The notes beneath the pieces were generated by a model. That model made no database searches and was not told the origin of the DNA. It was given only the letters and a program-made list of their open reading frames with translations. From a virus: a stretch of DNA of 32,890 nt. Location: positions 1-32,890 of IMG/VR virus record IMGVR_UViG_3300025324_000024; one strand, given 5' to 3'. Position numbers and translations under genes: made by a program. Positions 8,008 through 14,714 of the stretch are shown piece after piece; positions within the stretch are counted from its first letter, which is position 1; the number at the start of each line of letters is the position of its first letter.

Positions 8008-10074
8008 TCAAGCCCCTTGTGCCACCTGGTTCGGCTGCTGCTGCGCTTCCATCGCGCTCAGCCGCGCCTGCCACACAGCCTGAAGCCTGTCGGCCTCGGC
8101 CAAACCCTCCGAGCTCACAACCTTCATTTTCTCGATATCGAGCTTCACGATGTTGTCGCGCAGGTTCATCCGCTCCTTTGCCGCGATCTCGTTGGCCTGC
8201 TTTGAGACTTCCTGAATAACCATCTGCGCCTGCTGGAGTTGTTGCTTCAATGCTTCGAGCGCAGCAGCCATCTGCTGCGGGTCGGTCTGCTCGTCCGGGT
8301 CGATCACCTTGGCGATCTCATCCATGATCGCTCCGCCGTTTTGCAGCTTGATCGATAGTGAAACGATCTTTTTGGCCGTAGTATTGCCCTGAATCGCCAT
8401 TGCCATCAGTTCGGGGCTGACCATGGACGACGCGAATTCATCGGCCTTCTCGCGCTGGGAATCGTGCGACGGCCCGGTTGAGATGGTCACGTCGTAATCG
8501 CCCTGCGTCATGACGTGATGTTTATCGTTCCCGGCGTCGTCCTTGTAGGGCTGATTGATTTTTCCGAGGCGGGTAGAACCATCGGCAGCGCGTAAAGCAA
8601 CTTCACGCGGCGTATCGTAAAAGTAGGGGATAAGATCGTTGATGCAGCGGCCCATGAAGTCCAGGAAACGCTCATAGTTGTCGATGAAGTGGTAGGTGCC
8701 CACTTCGGACTGCTGCTGAATCCTTTCAAGCGCCACACCAGATTTCTCATTCAACCGGCTGGCAGCCGTCGGCAGACTTGAAATTCCCATCGCGTTACGC
8801 ACATCCTGCCGGGAACTCTCTGCCAAGATCTCAAGAGCCTGAATCGCAGGCTCGTAGTTCGCACGCTGAGGGGCTGGAAGCAAAGTATTTCCAGTCGCGT
8901 CCATGACGGCGTGGTACTGAAGGAACGTCGTAGGCACAACTGCTGCATTCTGCCAGTCCTCTTCAAAACCCGCGAGTTGACCAGCAATCACCACCCAAGG
9001 ATTCTTCGGAATCTGCCCCACGAGCTCGGCTTGGGTCGAGCGGTTGTAGTTGTAGAGCATCTGCGCGCCCTGCGCGCCGCGGGTGAGCGACTTGAATACC
9101 CGCTCGGTACCGCTTCCGGTGTCGACCCACAATTCACGGCCAAAGCCACAACCGATCGGGATGTACTTGCCAGGCCACTCCTGCTGTTCCAGAATCTCCA
9201 CACCATTGGTGATGTACTTGCAAATCGTGTGGACCTCCACCGTGCGGCTGTTCAAAATATTGAAGGTCGCCACATTGCCGTCATCCAGTATAAAATCGAC
9301 TTGCTGCGCACGGACCTTACTCCCCAGAGGCAGGGATTCCTTGATCATCAGAAGCCCTTGCGAACTGTTGTTGTCCAAGAGTAAGAGAGTCTTTTTGTCG
9401 ACCTCCATCTCCCAGTAGGCCGCCACGCGGAAGCCGCGTTCCTGCACCCAATCGCCATAGATGGAGTTTCCACCGACCATCTCAAACGAGACTTCGCGGG
9501 CCTTCGGCCACCGGCGCTTGAATTCCTCTTTCGGAATGAAATCTTCTTTGAAGACGTAGCGCTTGTCCGAGGTGTCGGCCTCGGTGTAGTCTGGATCGAT
9601 GGTCACCGAGTCCGGGTCGGGAATTCGTTTGATGCGAAGCTCTTGATTGAAGGTGTTGTCGTTGCAGTAGCAACTCGTGATCTCGGCGTAGCCGTAAGAT
9701 CGTTGCACCATGCCCTCGAACACATAGGTGTAAGCGGACTGCGCGCTCGATTTGTACTCAATCTGCCGGATAAGGTCTTGCTTCACTTCGGCATCGTCGT
9801 CGTTCGCGCCGTTCCCGGTGGGGGTGACTGCAATGGAGCGTTTATTCTGGCGGACTTGGTTGGTGACCTGGTTCAGATATTGGCTGATCTGATCCATGTG
9901 CAAACAATGCCGGTCAGCTTCCTGCCTGCGGCGTTTTTCATCCGGGTCCCACGGATCGCCATTGACATAGCGCGTGTCGGTCTTGGCTTCATCGCGGATC
10001 TTCTTCCACTTCGTACGCGCATACTCGTAGCGCTCACGAATGCGTTTGAGTAGATCCTCGTTTGGCTCGGGCAT
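8008..10074 (-). CDS. Portal protein, P22 gp1 family
   Basis: 688 residues; P22 portal is 725. Diagnostic blocks: DTRYVNGDPWDPDEKRRRQ near the start, NQVTNQVRQNKRSIAVTP, the DPDYTEADTSDKRYVF stretch, GRELWVDTGSGTERVFKSLT, then ARQQSEVGTYHF-like helices (ALERIQQQSEVGTYHFIDNY) and a long Gln/Ala-rich C-terminal coiled coil (about 600-680) that would form the barrel. It makes the 12-mer through which DNA enters and leaves. The ATG (10072-10074) has no ribosome site, but a perfect TATAAT lies 9 bases upstream, so a leaderless transcript is possible. It is far from terL, with about 3 kb of small genes between; usually these genes are adjacent. Confidence 0.92.
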   Translation of the reverse strand: MPEPNEDLLKRIRERYEYARTKWKKIRDEAKTDTRYVNGDPWDPDEKRRRQEADRHCLHMDQISQYLNQVTNQVRQNKRSIAVTPTGNGANDDDAEVKQDLIRQIEYKSSAQSAYTYVFEGMVQRSYGYAEITSCYCNDNTFNQELRIKRIPDPDSVTIDPDYTEADTSDKRYVFKEDFIPKEEFKRRWPKAREVSFEMVGGNSIYGDWVQERGFRVAAYWEMEVDKKTLLLLDNNSSQGLLMIKESLPLGSKVRAQQVDFILDDGNVATFNILNSRTVEVHTICKYITNGVEILEQQEWPGKYIPIGCGFGRELWVDTGSGTERVFKSLTRGAQGAQMLYNYNRSTQAELVGQIPKNPWVVIAGQLAGFEEDWQNAAVVPTTFLQYHAVMDATGNTLLPAPQRANYEPAIQALEILAESSRQDVRNAMGISSLPTAASRLNEKSGVALERIQQQSEVGTYHFIDNYERFLDFMGRCINDLIPYFYDTPREVALRAADGSTRLGKINQPYKDDAGNDKHHVMTQGDYDVTISTGPSHDSQREKADEFASSMVSPELMAMAIQGNTTAKKIVSLSIKLQNGGAIMDEIAKVIDPDEQTDPQQMAAALEALKQQLQQAQMVIQEVSKQANEIAAKERMNLRDNIVKLDIEKMKVVSSEGLAEADRLQAVWQARLSAMEAQQQPNQVAQGA

Positions 10075-10083
10075 TGTCTAAGG

Positions 10084-10089
10084 ATTATA
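10084..10089 (-). promoter_or_regulatory. Candidate -10 box (TATAAT) just before the portal start codon
   Basis: On the minus strand TATAAT is preceded directly by TG and ends nine bases before the portal ATG, placing a transcript start within a few bases of the codon. No convincing -35 is visible 16-18 bases upstream (ATGTGC region). The portal gene lacks a Shine-Dalgarno sequence, which fits leaderless initiation. Confidence 0.4.
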
Positions 10090-10118
10090 CACGGCTTCAA
10101 CGCTCAGCACATCGGAGA

Positions 10119-10298
10119 TTACATTTTCTGCACTGGGAAGGTCCTGAAGATCCAAGCCGCGATTGCCAAGGCCGGAGTCACGTAAGACTTCGCGTCATCG
10201 GGGACTACATCCTTCACGGAATCTAAGCCGTTGTAGAGCAGCAGCCCCATCACTGCCCAATTGGTCTTGGAGAGAAATGCTTTCTTGAGTTTGTCCAT
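10119..10298 (-). CDS. Small membrane protein, holin candidate
   Basis: 59 residues starting MDKLKK; this ATG has GGGAG eight bases upstream, while an ATG eight codons earlier overlaps the stop of the previous gene. The sequence is a basic N-terminus, hydrophobic WAVMGLLLYNGL, a short polar DSVKDVVPDDAKS, a second hydrophobic YVTPALAIAAWIF and a basic end. Two short membrane segments with charged ends are the pattern of class II holins. The partner gene upstream also encodes a membrane protein. No lysin is recognisable nearby, so the lysis role is a guess. Confidence 0.65.
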   Translation of the reverse strand: MDKLKKAFLSKTNWAVMGLLLYNGLDSVKDVVPDDAKSYVTPALAIAAWIFRTFPVQKM

Positions 10299-10321
10299 AT
10301 TATGTGCTCCCTTCAAAGTCA

Positions 10322-10570
10322 TCAGATGTCCGTGCGCGCGGCCCGATCTTCCAAAATCGCCAGGCGCTTATCGACCGTCGCATTGAAATGAAGTTGACCT
10401 TCCGCCAAGCCGGTAAGTTTCTCGATATTTTCTTCCTGCTTTTCCGTGGAGAACCGGATAGCCTTCACCGCGGCGATATGACGGTTCAACATCATTGCCG
10501 CCGCTCCAACGAAAGTAACGATTGTAAAGACGTTTCCGATGCTGATTGTCGGGTCGAAGTTAAAGGACAT
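10322..10570 (-). CDS. Single-pass membrane protein with coiled coil, possible lysis accessory
   Basis: 82 residues; ATG with TAGGAG six to seven bases upstream. N-terminal hydrophobic segment IGNVFTIVTFVGAAAMMLN is followed by a charged coiled coil (STEKQEENIEKLTGLAEGQ, VDKRLAILEDRAART). The layout, membrane anchor plus short coiled coil, resembles XhlA-like and spanin-like lysis accessories and also phage proteins of unknown role. Its stop overlaps a possible early start of the next membrane protein, and the two are best viewed as a pair. Confidence 0.7.
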   Translation of the reverse strand: MSFNFDPTISIGNVFTIVTFVGAAAMMLNRHIAAVKAIRFSTEKQEENIEKLTGLAEGQLHFNATVDKRLAILEDRAARTDI

Positions 10571-10595
10571 CGCAGACTCCTAACGTACGAAATTG

Positions 10596-11192
10596 TCACG
10601 CCTTTTCGGGCGGCAGGTTCCAGATGATACCGGCAGCGCGGTCGGCTTCGTAGTATGGGATCGCGAAGTCAAGCCACGTAATTAGCGCGCCCGGTGGCGG
10701 CGAGTGAGGATTGTACTTCTGCCCATTCCAGACAGGCCCGTCAAATCCCATCCTAACCTGCGGACTGCCCAGTGGCATCGTCCACGGGCGACCAAGCGCA
10801 AACCGCTCGCTCATCACGCTGGCGGGATGCCTGCCGTTCACTACGATGGGGGGGTCGATCACAAAGCCGCGCCGCACAAGATCCAGAGCCGCGAGTAGCC
10901 TGCCAGTCCCATCCCCCGTTTCAACGTAACGGAGTGCCTGAACTTCGGGTGGTTGCGCTTTCCACCAGGCGTCAGTCGAGGTCTGCGGAATGTTTGGGTC
11001 CGGTCGCGGCGGCGCATTGTACGCAACAGTGCCGGGGGCGTCCGTGAGATTCGGAACGGGTCCGGTAGCCACCGGAGATCCGCCGGTAAGGCTCAGACGA
11101 GCGATTAACGTCCTGAGTTCCTCGAATCCAGCTAAGATGCGATCTTCCAACTGCGCGTTGGTTGGTTCCGGGCGTGTGGGTACTTGGCTCAT
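10596..11192 (-). CDS. Proline-rich protein, unknown
   Basis: 198 residues; its ATG overlaps the stop of the small gene upstream by ATGA. The first 40 residues are helical (QLEDRILAGFEELRTLIARL), then a Pro/Gly-rich linker (PPRPDPNIP), then a compact aromatic part (VIDPPIVVNGRHPASVM, PPPGALITWLDFAIPYYEAD). No signal peptide, no catalytic motif of lysozymes, amidases or peptidases is visible. It sits just before the membrane-protein pair, the place where a lysis gene might be expected, but I cannot support that role. A minor virion protein is equally possible. Confidence 0.65.
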   Translation of the reverse strand: MSQVPTRPEPTNAQLEDRILAGFEELRTLIARLSLTGGSPVATGPVPNLTDAPGTVAYNAPPRPDPNIPQTSTDAWWKAQPPEVQALRYVETGDGTGRLLAALDLVRRGFVIDPPIVVNGRHPASVMSERFALGRPWTMPLGSPQVRMGFDGPVWNGQKYNPHSPPPGALITWLDFAIPYYEADRAAGIIWNLPPEKA

Positions 11193-11353
11193 GGTTTTAT
11201 TCTATCCTTTTCTGTTAGCCTAGCTTGAGCGTCATCAATGGCGGCTTGCCAAGTGTTGCCCTTGCCAATAATGTCCCGGCCGCCGGTGTGAGGTTCACTG
11301 AGGCACCACCATTCCTTGGGTCCTGGCTCTAGTGACCACCCATTCATTGCCAT
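11189..11353 (-). CDS. 54-aa protein, unknown
   Basis: A short frame that fits exactly between its neighbours: its ATG (11351-11353) shares its A with the TGA of the gene before it (TGATG), and its TGA (11189-11191) overlaps the next ATG (ATGA). The product starts MAMNGWSLEPGPKEWWCLSE and ends AAIDDAQARLTEKDR. It is Trp-rich in the first half with a helical end, like the small phage proteins that match a short WxxxIDDA-type pattern. The precise coupling on both sides is the main evidence. Confidence 0.7.
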   Translation of the reverse strand: MAMNGWSLEPGPKEWWCLSEPHTGGRDIIGKGNTWQAAIDDAQARLTEKDRIKP

Positions 11354-11598
11354 CAGATGCGCTCTCCGCGCGTTTTCGTGATCCGCGACGATCTGCTGGG
11401 CATCCTCAATAGTTCGGCAAGCAGCAACCGTTCGAACCGTTCTTTCCTTGTCAGCTTCTCGCGCGCCGCGATCCTTGCTGCGGTCTGAGCAACCAAGTCG
11501 CCCGCTAGAGCGCGGCCGGCAGTCTCCTTCACGATCTCACCGGCGGTACGGTCAAAGGCGATGGGTTGTGCCGGATTCGCGGATTTTCTGAAGATCAT
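11353..11598 (-). CDS. Basic helical protein, unknown
   Basis: 81 residues starting MIFRKSANPAQ. The ATG overlaps the TGA of the 95-aa gene (ATGA); an upstream in-frame ATG would run 140 bases into that gene and is unlikely. The product is Arg/Lys- and Ala-rich (ALAGDLVAQTAARIAAREKL, ERFERLLLAELLRM) and is probably mostly helical. No known domain. It is one link in a coupled chain of four small genes (11189-11882) between the lipoprotein and the 198-aa protein. Confidence 0.65.
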   Translation of the reverse strand: MIFRKSANPAQPIAFDRTAGEIVKETAGRALAGDLVAQTAARIAAREKLTRKERFERLLLAELLRMPSRSSRITKTRGERI

Positions 11599-11882
11599 TG
11601 GTGAGGCCTGCGCTGCCACTTCGGCTTGTGATAGGCGTACTTCTCTTTGTCCCGCAATTCTTCCATGTAAGCGATCCGCGCGCTCGTTACCAACAACCTG
11701 CGATGCAGGCGCAACTGTTGTATCGGGCTTTCCCGCCAAACCCGTACTTTCTTGGGGTGAGTGGGACGCTCCCGCTTCGCTCGAATGACGGCACGCTCTC
11801 GCATCAGGACAGCATGTGCGGCCACCCTTGCGCGATATCGAAGGGTACCGGGTGCGGCCTCTCGTGGATACCTGTCAGCCAT
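11595..11882 (-). CDS. Very basic 95-aa protein, unknown
   Basis: ATG three bases after the stop of the lipoprotein gene; no ribosome site, so probably coupled. The sequence is dominated by Arg, Lys and His (REAAPGTLRYRARVAAHAV, HRRLLVTSARIAYMEEL, YHKPKWQRRPHQ). This could bind DNA or RNA, but no domain is recognised. The other frames here are open because of the base composition, so identity rests on the tight junctions at both ends (3-base gap, ATGA overlap). Confidence 0.6.
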   Translation of the reverse strand: MADRYPREAAPGTLRYRARVAAHAVLMRERAVIRAKRERPTHPKKVRVWRESPIQQLRLHRRLLVTSARIAYMEELRDKEKYAYHKPKWQRRPHQ

Positions 11883-11885
11883 ATT

Positions 11886-12248
11886 CTAAGGTGCCGGCGT
11901 GTCGTAGCTGATCTGCCCCGAGTCTCCCGCCGCGAAGGTCTGGCCTACTGGCAGCGAGATTACCAGCGTCCGCTGGAGGATCGCGCTTTGCGTCGGATCG
12001 AAGTGCATCTCCGTTCGGGTGTACCCCATGGAGTTGTAGAACCCGACTTTTATCAACGAACCCGGTGCCGGCTGCTTTGCCAGAATGTAGGTGAAGCTGG
12101 CCGTCCCGACAGCGGCCGCCGGGACTGTGTAATTTTCGATCACGTGGTCCAGGAGCTTGGCTGCGACCGGCACCGGCGGTTTCAAGAGAATTGGCGTCTG
12201 GCTGCACGCCAGCAGCGGAGCGATCAGCAGGAGAGTGAGTGTTTTCAT
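11886..12248 (-). CDS. Predicted lipoprotein
   Basis: 120 residues with a lipoprotein signal: MKTLTLLLIAPLLAC gives a lipobox L-L-A-C with the modified Cys at 15, followed by SQTP. The mature part is beta-rich (ASFTYILAKQPAPGSLIKVG, SLPVGQTFAAGDSGQISYD). ATG with a strong GGAGGAAAAGG upstream, and the stop of the previous gene abuts it. Phage lipoproteins are known in superinfection exclusion and as outer-membrane spanins. This one is longer than typical o-spanins and not Pro-rich, so exclusion or another envelope role is more likely. The function is inferred from the leader only. Confidence 0.75.
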   Translation of the reverse strand: MKTLTLLLIAPLLACSQTPILLKPPVPVAAKLLDHVIENYTVPAAAVGTASFTYILAKQPAPGSLIKVGFYNSMGYTRTEMHFDPTQSAILQRTLVISLPVGQTFAAGDSGQISYDTPAP

Positions 12249-12249
12249 T

Positions 12250-12477
12250 TTAACCTTTTCCTCCAGGACACTTTTTACAGATGGCGATCAATTCTTTCTT
12301 CCCATCGCGTTCTCGAATGGTGATCGTCCAACCCGCAGCTTCCGCATCCTGGCGCGCAAGCATCTGATCGTCGGATTGAAAAATCCCATAGCGCGTACAC
12401 TTCACGCACACCACCGTGAGGGCGCCCGTCGGGACCTTACGAAGGCCCGGAGGAAGTTGGATTGTGCCAGCGTTCAC
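12250..12477 (-). CDS. Small zinc-ribbon protein
   Basis: 75 residues. The start is GTG (12475-12477), overlapping the TGA of the 89-aa gene. Two CxxC pairs, CVKC at about 24-27 and CKKC at about 67-70, are separated by a predicted helix-strand segment (LARQDAEAAGWTITIRE) as in simple zinc ribbons. A DNA-, RNA- or protein-binding adaptor is likely. The partner is unknown. The gene is coupled on both sides. Confidence 0.7.
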   Translation of the reverse strand: MNAGTIQLPPGLRKVPTGALTVVCVKCTRYGIFQSDDQMLARQDAEAAGWTITIRERDGKKELIAICKKCPGGKG

Positions 12478-12743
12478 AATTCACCAACGTACCTTTGACC
12501 GTGCCGTTGACGCCACCGATACCCCCGCGGTGCAGCATTGTCATCCTCATCGGAAGCCCGCTTTGTGCCGGCGGTTCCCTTGACTGCGTTTTGCTCGGCC
12601 AACTTGAGGCGTGCGGACTGCTGCTCGGCGAGCGCGGCCACGTCGATACCGGCATCCTGCTTGTTGACTTTCTTCTTGTCGGACTCACCAGCGGCTTTCT
12701 TCAGCGCGCCCTTACCGAATAGAAACTCAGAGAACCAGTTCAT
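12474..12743 (-). CDS. 89-aa charged helical protein, unknown
   Basis: ATG at 12741-12743 overlaps the TGA of the upstream Tat-leader gene (ATGA). The start MNWFSEFLFGKGALKKA is amphipathic and could touch a membrane; the rest is polar and charged (AALAEQQSARLKLAEQNAV, SDEDDNAAPRGYRWRQRHG), probably disordered with one helix. Comparable short proteins with a W-F-rich start occur next to terminase and portal genes in many phages, but I cannot name a family. Confidence 0.65.
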   Translation of the reverse strand: MNWFSEFLFGKGALKKAAGESDKKKVNKQDAGIDVAALAEQQSARLKLAEQNAVKGTAGTKRASDEDDNAAPRGYRWRQRHGQRYVGEL

Positions 12744-13033
12744 ACGCGCAGCCTCCGTGATCGAGTGTCAAGTTTTGGTCGAAGTAATCGTGCATCGGGC
12801 GGCATTGGCGGGTCTGCCAAAATCCAAATCTTGTCCCCAGCGTGAAGCATCTCCTTCTGCCGAAGATCGAGGAACACATCTTCCTGAACCAAATACTCCC
12901 AACCGTCCATGACGGCCTGCGAGGGGATACTGATCGTCTTAGCTCCGGGCACCCACAGTAGCCGCTCGGGGTCGAGCACCATCGGAGCCGCGACGGCGCC
13001 CAGTAGCGCGGAAAGAAAGCCCCGGCGGTTCAT
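12740..13033 (-). CDS. Small exported protein with Tat-like leader
   Basis: 97 residues from the ATG at 13031-13033, which overlaps the stop of the zinc-ribbon gene (ATGA). The leader MNRRGFLSALLGAVAAP has the twin-arginine pattern (RRGFL) with a hydrophobic core, followed by LDPERLLWVPGAKTISIPS. The folded part is short (EYLVQEDVFLDLRQKEMLHA). I recall close relatives with the DPERLLWVPG block in other uncultured phages, always next to terminase genes; that memory needs a search. Role unknown. A longer reading from an upstream TTG or ATG would overlap the previous gene out of pattern. Confidence 0.7.
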   Translation of the reverse strand: MNRRGFLSALLGAVAAPMVLDPERLLWVPGAKTISIPSQAVMDGWEYLVQEDVFLDLRQKEMLHAGDKIWILADPPMPPDARLLRPKLDTRSRRLRV

Positions 13034-13191
13034 GATGCCACTGTACCACGCGGAGCATTGCACTTCCAGCACAATACGGGCAGCCCTGATTCGATAAACC
13101 AGCCTGCTAATCGAGCAAGTTGCTCCATCTCGCCCAAGTCATCCTCAAATATGCCCTCACGGCGACACTGAGCGCACACCAGCACAAGCAT
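13030..13191 (-). CDS. 53-aa zinc-ribbon protein
   Basis: Short frame directly after terL: ATG at 13189-13191, two bases beyond the terL TGA, with GGAG six bases upstream inside the end of terL. An ATG four codons earlier (13203) is also in frame. The product has CAQC near the start and CWKC near the end with a helix between (EMEQLARLAGWFIESG), a minimal zinc ribbon. Its TGA overlaps the ATG of the next gene. Function unknown; it could be a packaging helper given its place. Confidence 0.7.
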   Translation of the reverse strand: MLVLVCAQCRREGIFEDDLGEMEQLARLAGWFIESGLPVLCWKCNAPRGTVAS

Positions 13192-13193
13192 AG

Positions 13194-14702
13194 TCAACTC
13201 CATTGTCCACCGCCTCTCTGATACGCCGGATGTACCGCGCTCCCGCTCTGCTTGTAACCGATCTCCGGCGCCACCTTGCGCGCGAACGTCAGTACCAGAG
13301 CGTCCGCGTCATCTGGAGAGTCCTCACCACGGCCCGTGATGTCCTTCTTTGACTCCAACACAATTTTACCACTGGAATTGTGGTGCATTCCAGGCACACC
13401 GAGCTGGTTCCCCAAGAGGTCCGAATCGTCCGGTATGCAGCCCATCTCCAACCATTCTTTGCAGCGGCCGTACATGAAACTGCGCATATTCAAAAAGTGA
13501 TCGTCGGTCGCCGGGTCGCCGAAGTTGATCGCAAACACGTTCTTGTGACCGAGCATCTGCAATCGCGCGACGATCTCAGCGCCGAAAGCAGCGTCTACAA
13601 ACATCGCGGCAATCCTGCGCGCGGGCGTGCGATCGCTCAGAAGCTCCGCGACCTTGCCGACAAGCACACCAGGCGTCCGCGCGACCTCACCCATGATCCT
13701 GACGGGCGGAATCGAGCGCGCATCGAAGCCCCTACGGTAGCGGATTACGTTCCACGCGGACCCGCCGCCTGAAACGTCGAAGCCTGCGATCAGCGGCTCA
13801 TCGGGCATAGCGACGCCGTGCCACTCTCGATTCTGAGCGGCCTTGATACGCTCACCGTCGATGTACTGCAATTCGTTCGTCCGCGGTGGAAGCCCGAGAA
13901 CACGGACCCGGACGAAGTCGGAATCTTCGCCGTAGTCCTTGATCCACTGCTCGATCAGAGTTTTGTTTGTGAACGCTGAAGTCCTGGAGTCCACGCGCCT
14001 GGTGTTCCAGAGATTTCGTTCGCTCCCGAAATTGACGCGGTAGAACTGACCCGTATTTCGTGCGCACTGGCCCCAGGCGAACATCATCGGCTCGCCGTCT
14101 GTCATACCGCCCATCGCGACCTTCCACACTTCATCGGGAACATGTGACGACTCATCGAAGATGTAGAAGCTGGTCGAATTGATGGCGTGCTGGCCGGCAA
14201 ATGACTGAGCGTTTTCCTCTTTGCACGTTTGCAGCTCCACCTTCCAGTCGTGCGGAGAGACCTTGTGGTAAATTCCATCGGCGCGGATTTCAAACCAGTG
14301 CGCTGTTACGCACAGTTTCGTCCATCTGCGCATCGCCGCCCAGGTGCGGGATTTCAACTGCTGATAGGTGGAGGCGGTTACCGTACCCATAGAATGTGGA
14401 CGCGTTGAGAGAATCCAATTCCCTAGCCACGCCGCCAATGCAGACTTGCCGGTGCCATGACCTGAGGTTTCCGACATCAATATCGGCATCACTGGATCCC
14501 GCCCGTTAAACTTGCGGCGGCGCACTTCTTCTCCAAGCGATCCCAAAAACTCACACTGGTTCGTATCGGGCCCTCTGAAGCCATTCAATTCGCCCTCACC
14601 CCACTGATAGCCCCACAAAACAAAGCCCAGAGGGTCGGCGTAGAAGCGCGCGAGTTCATCGCAGAGTGCTAAATCGGTTTCAGCCCTAGGAAATTCGACC
14701 AT
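13194..14702 (-). CDS. terL: Terminase large subunit
   Basis: 502 residues; P22 gp2 is 499. The ATPase part shows Walker A SGHGTGKS (80-87) and Walker B FYIFDES (179-185, D183/E184). The nuclease part shows the RNase H-like acidic set: GFDVSGGG (D309), MFVDAAFG (D370) and DSPDDADALV (D464-D467 region). It cuts concatemers and pumps DNA through the portal. Only one ATG fits (14700-14702); its ribosome site is poor. The downstream zinc ribbon overlaps its last codons in signal but not in frame. Between it and the terS candidate lie two unrelated genes, which is unusual. Confidence 0.93.
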   Translation of the reverse strand: MVEFPRAETDLALCDELARFYADPLGFVLWGYQWGEGELNGFRGPDTNQCEFLGSLGEEVRRRKFNGRDPVMPILMSETSGHGTGKSALAAWLGNWILSTRPHSMGTVTASTYQQLKSRTWAAMRRWTKLCVTAHWFEIRADGIYHKVSPHDWKVELQTCKEENAQSFAGQHAINSTSFYIFDESSHVPDEVWKVAMGGMTDGEPMMFAWGQCARNTGQFYRVNFGSERNLWNTRRVDSRTSAFTNKTLIEQWIKDYGEDSDFVRVRVLGLPPRTNELQYIDGERIKAAQNREWHGVAMPDEPLIAGFDVSGGGSAWNVIRYRRGFDARSIPPVRIMGEVARTPGVLVGKVAELLSDRTPARRIAAMFVDAAFGAEIVARLQMLGHKNVFAINFGDPATDDHFLNMRSFMYGRCKEWLEMGCIPDDSDLLGNQLGVPGMHHNSSGKIVLESKKDITGRGEDSPDDADALVLTFARKVAPEIGYKQSGSAVHPAYQRGGGQWS

Positions 14703-14714
14703 GAGACCATAATG

